A DNA stretch of 9,411 bases from CADEDH01 sp047971245 (lineage in GTDB: Bacteria > Actinomycetota > Acidimicrobiia > Acidimicrobiales > SZUA-35): NCBI GenBank assembly GCA_047971245.1, contig JBKDZN010000022.1, positions 1 through 9,411 of the forward strand, given 5' to 3'. Position numbers and translations under genes: made by a program. Under the pieces are notes generated by a model, which worked only from the letters and a program-made list of their open reading frames with translations, searched no databases and was not told the origin of the DNA. This document shows positions 7,766 through 9,411 of this stretch, piece by piece. The number at the start of each line of letters is the position of its first letter. Position 1 is the first letter of the stretch.

Positions 7766-7788
7766 GGTCGGGCCGTACCGGTCGGGCC
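7766..7788 (+). repeat. Direct repeat GGTCGGGCC, 14 bases apart
   Basis: GGTCGGGCC occurs at 7766-7774 and again at 7780-7788, in the middle of the divergent spacer between ftsH and the CPBP gene. The offset is 14 bases, not a full helical turn multiple. A paired activator site is possible but unsupported by any known motif. Confidence 0.35.
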
Positions 7789-7803
7789 CGATGCCCGGAC
7801 CGG
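7778..7803. repeat. Imperfect inverted repeat in the divergent spacer
   Basis: CCGGTCGGGC at 7778-7787 pairs with GCCC-G-GACCGG at 7793-7803, ten pairs with one bulged G and a five-base loop. It lies 22 bases upstream of the proposed -10 box of the CPBP gene and overlaps the second copy of the direct repeat. It could be an operator, or simply GC-rich self-complementarity. Confidence 0.35.
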
Positions 7804-7824
7804 GGAATCGGGACCCCAACCGCC

Positions 7825-7830
7825 TACGGT
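7825..7830 (+). promoter_or_regulatory. Candidate -10 box of a leaderless CPBP-gene promoter
   Basis: TACGGT is followed by seven bases and then the GTG start at 7838. No purine-rich ribosome site lies between, which fits a leaderless transcript. No convincing -35 hexamer is visible about 17 bases further upstream. The geometry matches that of ftsH on the other side of this spacer and of the ORF at 9136. Confidence 0.45.
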
Positions 7831-7837
7831 TCGGGCG

Positions 7838-8698
7838 GTGGCCCCTGCTGCCGACGAACCCCGCCCCACCGACGACCCCCGACCCCCTGACGAGCCCTGT
7901 CGCTCCGGACCCGGTGGTCCCGCCACGGCGACAAACGGGCGGGCCGGGCCGGCCGGGTGGATCCAGCCGGCCCCGATGCGCCGGCCGGTGGTGTCGATCA
8001 CCTCGGCCCTGCTGGTGCTCCTCGGGGCCCAACTGCTGGGTGCGGTCTGGGCCGGGCTGGTGTTGGGCGTCCGCTACGCCGGCACCGAGCTCCCCGATCC
8101 GCTGCCGATGCCCACCCAGGTGTTGGCCACCGTGGGCCTGTGGGTCGGGTACGGGCTGGGCCCCCTCCTCGCCCTTCGGGCCACCGAGCCACCGCGCCAG
8201 GTCGGCGGCGCCGGCCTCGCGGCCCGGCTCCGGGCCTGGTTCGGCGGGGTGCGGGCCACCGATCTCGCCGTCGGTGCGGTCGTGGGGGTGGCGGCCCAGC
8301 TGGTGGTGATCCCGGTCCTCTACTGGCCGCTCGTCCGCCTGTTCGACATCGACCCCGGCGAGTCGGCTCGCCGGATGGCCGACTCGGCTGATGGTGTCGC
8401 CCCGATCGTCCTGTTCGCCTTGGCGGTGGTGGTGGTGGCACCAGTGGTGGAGGAGCTCGCGTTCCGATGGACCCTCACCCGGGCCCTGGCCGCCGCCTGG
8501 GGGCCGGTGGCGGCCACCTCGGCCTCGGCCCTCCTGTTCGCCCTCGTCCACCGCGACCCCACCGTCATGCCCGGGCTGTTCGTGTTCGCGGTGGCGTTGG
8601 CGGTGTTGACCCTGCGTACCGATCGGCTGGCCCCGGCGGTGTTCGCCCACGCCGCGTTCAACGCGACCACCGTCGTGCTGGTGACGCTGGCCCGTTGA
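7838..8698 (+). CDS. CPBP-family intramembrane glutamic protease (CAAX protease/Abi type)
   Basis: Predicted integral-membrane endopeptidase of the Rce1/CPBP group; bacterial members cleave membrane-embedded peptides or act in surface-protein maturation and bacteriocin immunity. The 286-residue protein has a Pro/Asp/Gly-rich cytoplasmic N-terminus (1-47) and about seven hydrophobic segments from residue 51 to the end. All three family motifs are present: EELAFR at 205-210 (EExxxR), FALVH at 234-238 (FxxxH) and HAAFN at 271-275 (HxxxN). The catalytic glutamate and histidines are therefore intact. The GTG at 7838 is preferred because of the TACGGT hexamer just upstream and because the frame upstream adds nothing recognisable. 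The substrate is unknown. It is divergent from ftsH, and the zinc-ribbon gene follows 124 bases downstream. A role as prenyl-protein protease is not implied. Confidence 0.92.
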   Translation: MAPAADEPRPTDDPRPPDEPCRSGPGGPATATNGRAGPAGWIQPAPMRRPVVSITSALLVLLGAQLLGAVWAGLVLGVRYAGTELPDPLPMPTQVLATVGLWVGYGLGPLLALRATEPPRQVGGAGLAARLRAWFGGVRATDLAVGAVVGVAAQLVVIPVLYWPLVRLFDIDPGESARRMADSADGVAPIVLFALAVVVVAPVVEELAFRWTLTRALAAAWGPVAATSASALLFALVHRDPTVMPGLFVFAVALAVLTLRTDRLAPAVFAHAAFNATTVVLVTLAR

Positions 8699-8716
8699 AG
8701 GCAGTTCGTCCGACCT

Positions 8717-8730
8717 GGTCCGTCCGGACC
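8717..8730. terminator. Short hairpin after the CPBP gene
   Basis: GGTCC (8717-8721) pairs with GGACC (8726-8730) around a four-base loop, about 20 bases after the CPBP stop. There is no T tract, so it would be at most a weak or factor-dependent stop. The zinc-ribbon gene may simply be read through from the CPBP promoter, since no clear promoter is seen in 8699-8822. Confidence 0.2.
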
Positions 8731-8743
8731 GTTCGCCGGGAGC

Positions 8744-8813
8744 CCTCTCACCCCGACCCGGTCGCAGTCGATCGTTCGGGTACCGGGGCCGCCGACCGTG
8801 GCCGGGTGAGAGG
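8744..8813 (+). promoter_or_regulatory. Long-range inverted repeat that could mask the zinc-ribbon ribosome site
   Basis: CCTCTCACCC at 8744-8753 is the exact reverse complement of GGGTGAGAGG at 8804-8813, ten perfect pairs enclosing 50 bases. Inside it, CGGTCG (8759-8764) pairs with CGACCG (8793-8798), giving a nested stem separated by a symmetric 5x5 internal loop. The 3' arm ends within AGGAGA, the ribosome site of the next gene, so folding would hide half of it. I recognise no known riboswitch class. It may instead be a chance repeat. Confidence 0.4.
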
Positions 8814-8816
8814 AGA
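8811..8816 (+). promoter_or_regulatory. Strong ribosome binding site of the zinc-ribbon gene
   Basis: AGGAGA ends six bases before the ATG at 8823 and is the best ribosome site in the window. It fixes this ATG over the in-frame ATG at 8859. It also implies a transcript with a 5' leader, unlike the three leaderless candidates. Confidence 0.75.
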
Positions 8817-8822
8817 CAAACG

Positions 8823-9107
8823 ATGTCGGGACCAGCGCCGGGTCGAACCGGGAGCACCATGGCCGGCATCCCGGCGACCGGGAGCCGGCACCGCCGGGTC
8901 GGGCCGGGCCGGGCCGGGTCATCGTCGGAGCCCTGCCCGACCTGTGGGGTGGAGCCGGTGAGCATCACCATCACGGTGGACGGCAACGATCTGGTCATGT
9001 CCTCCTGCCAGCGTTGCGATGTGCGGCGTTGGCGGCTGGCCGGTCGGCCGATCGGTTTGCCGGAGGTGCTGGCCGAGGTCGGGGAACACCAGGGGCGCCG
9101 TCGCTGA
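8823..9107 (+). CDS. Small zinc-ribbon protein
   Basis: The function is unknown. The 94-residue protein has a basic, Gly/Ser/Pro-rich N-terminus (1-36), then a compact treble: CPTC at 38-41, a beta stretch VSITITVDGNDLVMSS, CQRC at 62-65, then DVRRWRLAGRPIGLPEVLAEV. Two CxxC pairs 20 residues apart are the signature of a zinc ribbon. The pattern C-P-x-C-G, about 20 residues, S-C-x-x-C-D-x-R-x-W, then a short helix recalls small conserved actinobacterial zinc-ribbon proteins, though I cannot name a family. A strong AGGAGA precedes the ATG. The N-terminus contains a pentanucleotide DNA repeat, which may mean that this segment is variable between strains. It lies downstream of the CPBP gene and 28 bases before the ORF at the right edge. 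Confidence 0.75.
   Translation: MSGPAPGRTGSTMAGIPATGSRHRRVGPGRAGSSSEPCPTCGVEPVSITITVDGNDLVMSSCQRCDVRRWRLAGRPIGLPEVLAEVGEHQGRRR
8896..8920 (+). repeat. Five tandem pentanucleotides GGGYC inside the zinc-ribbon gene
   Basis: The units read GGGTC, GGGCC, GGGCC, GGGCC, GGGTC and encode the RVGPGRAG region before the first zinc ligand. Gain or loss of one unit would shift the frame upstream of the zinc ribbon, unlike the in-frame repeats elsewhere in the window. Confidence 0.75.
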
Positions 9108-9122
9108 ACCAGCTCCGCTGCA

Positions 9123-9128
9123 TACCCT
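9123..9128 (+). promoter_or_regulatory. Candidate -10 box of a leaderless promoter for the right-edge ORF
   Basis: TACCCT is followed by seven bases and then the GTG at 9136, the same geometry as TACGGT before the CPBP gene. No ribosome site is present in the 28-base gap after the zinc-ribbon stop. No clear -35 hexamer is visible; it would fall inside the end of the zinc-ribbon gene. Confidence 0.4.
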
Positions 9129-9135
9129 GGGTCCG

Positions 9136-9411
9136 GTGGAAGCCCCTCAGGCCGACCAACCCGGCGCCGCGCCCGTCGAACGACGAGACGTTCTCGTCCC
9201 CGGCCACCGGGCGGCTCCCCGTCCGCAGGACGGCCGTCCGGCCGGTGACCGGCGGGACCGGTCCGGGCTCGGCGATCCGGACGACGCGGGCCACGCCGTC
9301 GACCCCACCGTGTCGTGGGCGCCGCCCGCGGGGCAGGTCCGGCCGGGATCGTTCGCCGCGCCCCCCGAGTGGGCGCCGCCGGTGGTACCCGAAGACCCCG
9401 CCCCGACCGGT
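9136..9411 (+). CDS. Proline-rich N-terminus of an unidentified protein (3' partial)
   Basis: From GTG at 9136 the frame stays open for 92 codons to the window edge, so the gene is truncated and has no visible stop. The translation begins VEAPQADQPGAAPVERRD and is rich in Pro, Ala, Gly and charged residues, with two SWAPP/EWAPP-like motifs near residues 60-80. Codons favour G or C in the third position like the neighbouring genes. No domain is recognisable in this part; such tails often precede a membrane or DNA-binding domain, so function cannot be called. The start rests on the TACCCT hexamer seven bases upstream and on position right after the zinc-ribbon gene. An upstream-extended or later start remains possible. 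Confidence 0.55.
   Translation, partial: MEAPQADQPGAAPVERRDVLVPGHRAAPRPQDGRPAGDRRDRSGLGDPDDAGHAVDPTVSWAPPAGQVRPGSFAAPPEWAPPVVPEDPAPTG

Noticed and set aside
7731..7837. CIRCE or HAIR heat-shock operator upstream of ftsH
   Set aside because: Neither the TTAGCACTC-N9-GAGTGCTAA nor the CTTGAGT-N7-ACTCAAG pattern is present on either strand.
8699..8822. Known riboswitch in the spacer before the zinc-ribbon gene
   Set aside because: I compared it from memory with c-di-AMP, manganese and SAM classes and found no conserved core; only the inverted repeat is supported.
8859..8861. In-frame ATG as the start of the zinc-ribbon gene
   Set aside because: The ATG at 8823 has a much better ribosome site (AGGAGA, six bases away); only a poor GGGA precedes 8859.
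7727..8998. A 423-codon minus-strand frame opposite the CPBP gene, overlapping the ftsH start
   Set aside because: The plus strand there carries all three CPBP motifs; the minus product is Arg/Gly/His-rich with no recognisable fold.

Overview
The window is very GC-rich, densely coded DNA. It looks like the chromosome of a high-GC actinobacterium. The gene set (a large GT2-membrane fusion followed by a DUF5719-like protein, ftsH, a CPBP protease and a small zinc ribbon) and the apparently leaderless starts would fit Acidimicrobiia, but that class is an inference from memory and was not tested. I see no tRNA, rRNA, CRISPR array, insertion sequence or phage gene. No stretch longer than about 125 bases lacks a gene.

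Left half (1-5750, + strand) is one tightly coupled operon of three genes. The first is a very large membrane protein, cut at its 5' end by the window edge. It carries an N-terminal family-2 glycosyltransferase domain, about a dozen membrane segments and a C-terminal extracytoplasmic domain. Its stop overlaps the start of a single-pass protein resembling DUF5719, which has an acidic cytoplasmic tail, one membrane helix and a beta-rich outer region that I read as four repeats of one module. That gene's end overlaps a small membrane-anchored thioredoxin-fold protein starting at TTG. The unit looks like envelope glycan assembly machinery plus a redox partner; the actual glycan is not readable from sequence.

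Centre (5772-7730, - strand) is ftsH, the membrane AAA+ zinc protease, complete with all catalytic motifs. It converges on the first operon with a 21-base gap.

Right part (7731-9411, + strand): a 107-base divergent promoter region separates ftsH from a CPBP-family intramembrane protease gene. After a 124-base spacer with a possible structured leader comes a 94-residue zinc-ribbon protein. The window ends inside a further ORF that begins at 9136 and runs off the edge with a proline-rich N-terminus.

The most notable non-coding signal is that three genes without a good Shine-Dalgarno site (ftsH, the CPBP gene and the right-edge ORF) each have a TANNNT hexamer ending 6-7 bases before the start codon. 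That is the geometry of leaderless transcription. Genes inside the operons, and the zinc-ribbon gene, have recognisable ribosome binding sites instead. Other points of interest are the two lone cysteines of the DUF5719-like protein beside a CxxC protein, a 10-bp inverted repeat that could mask the zinc-ribbon ribosome binding site, and a five-copy pentanucleotide repeat inside that gene.
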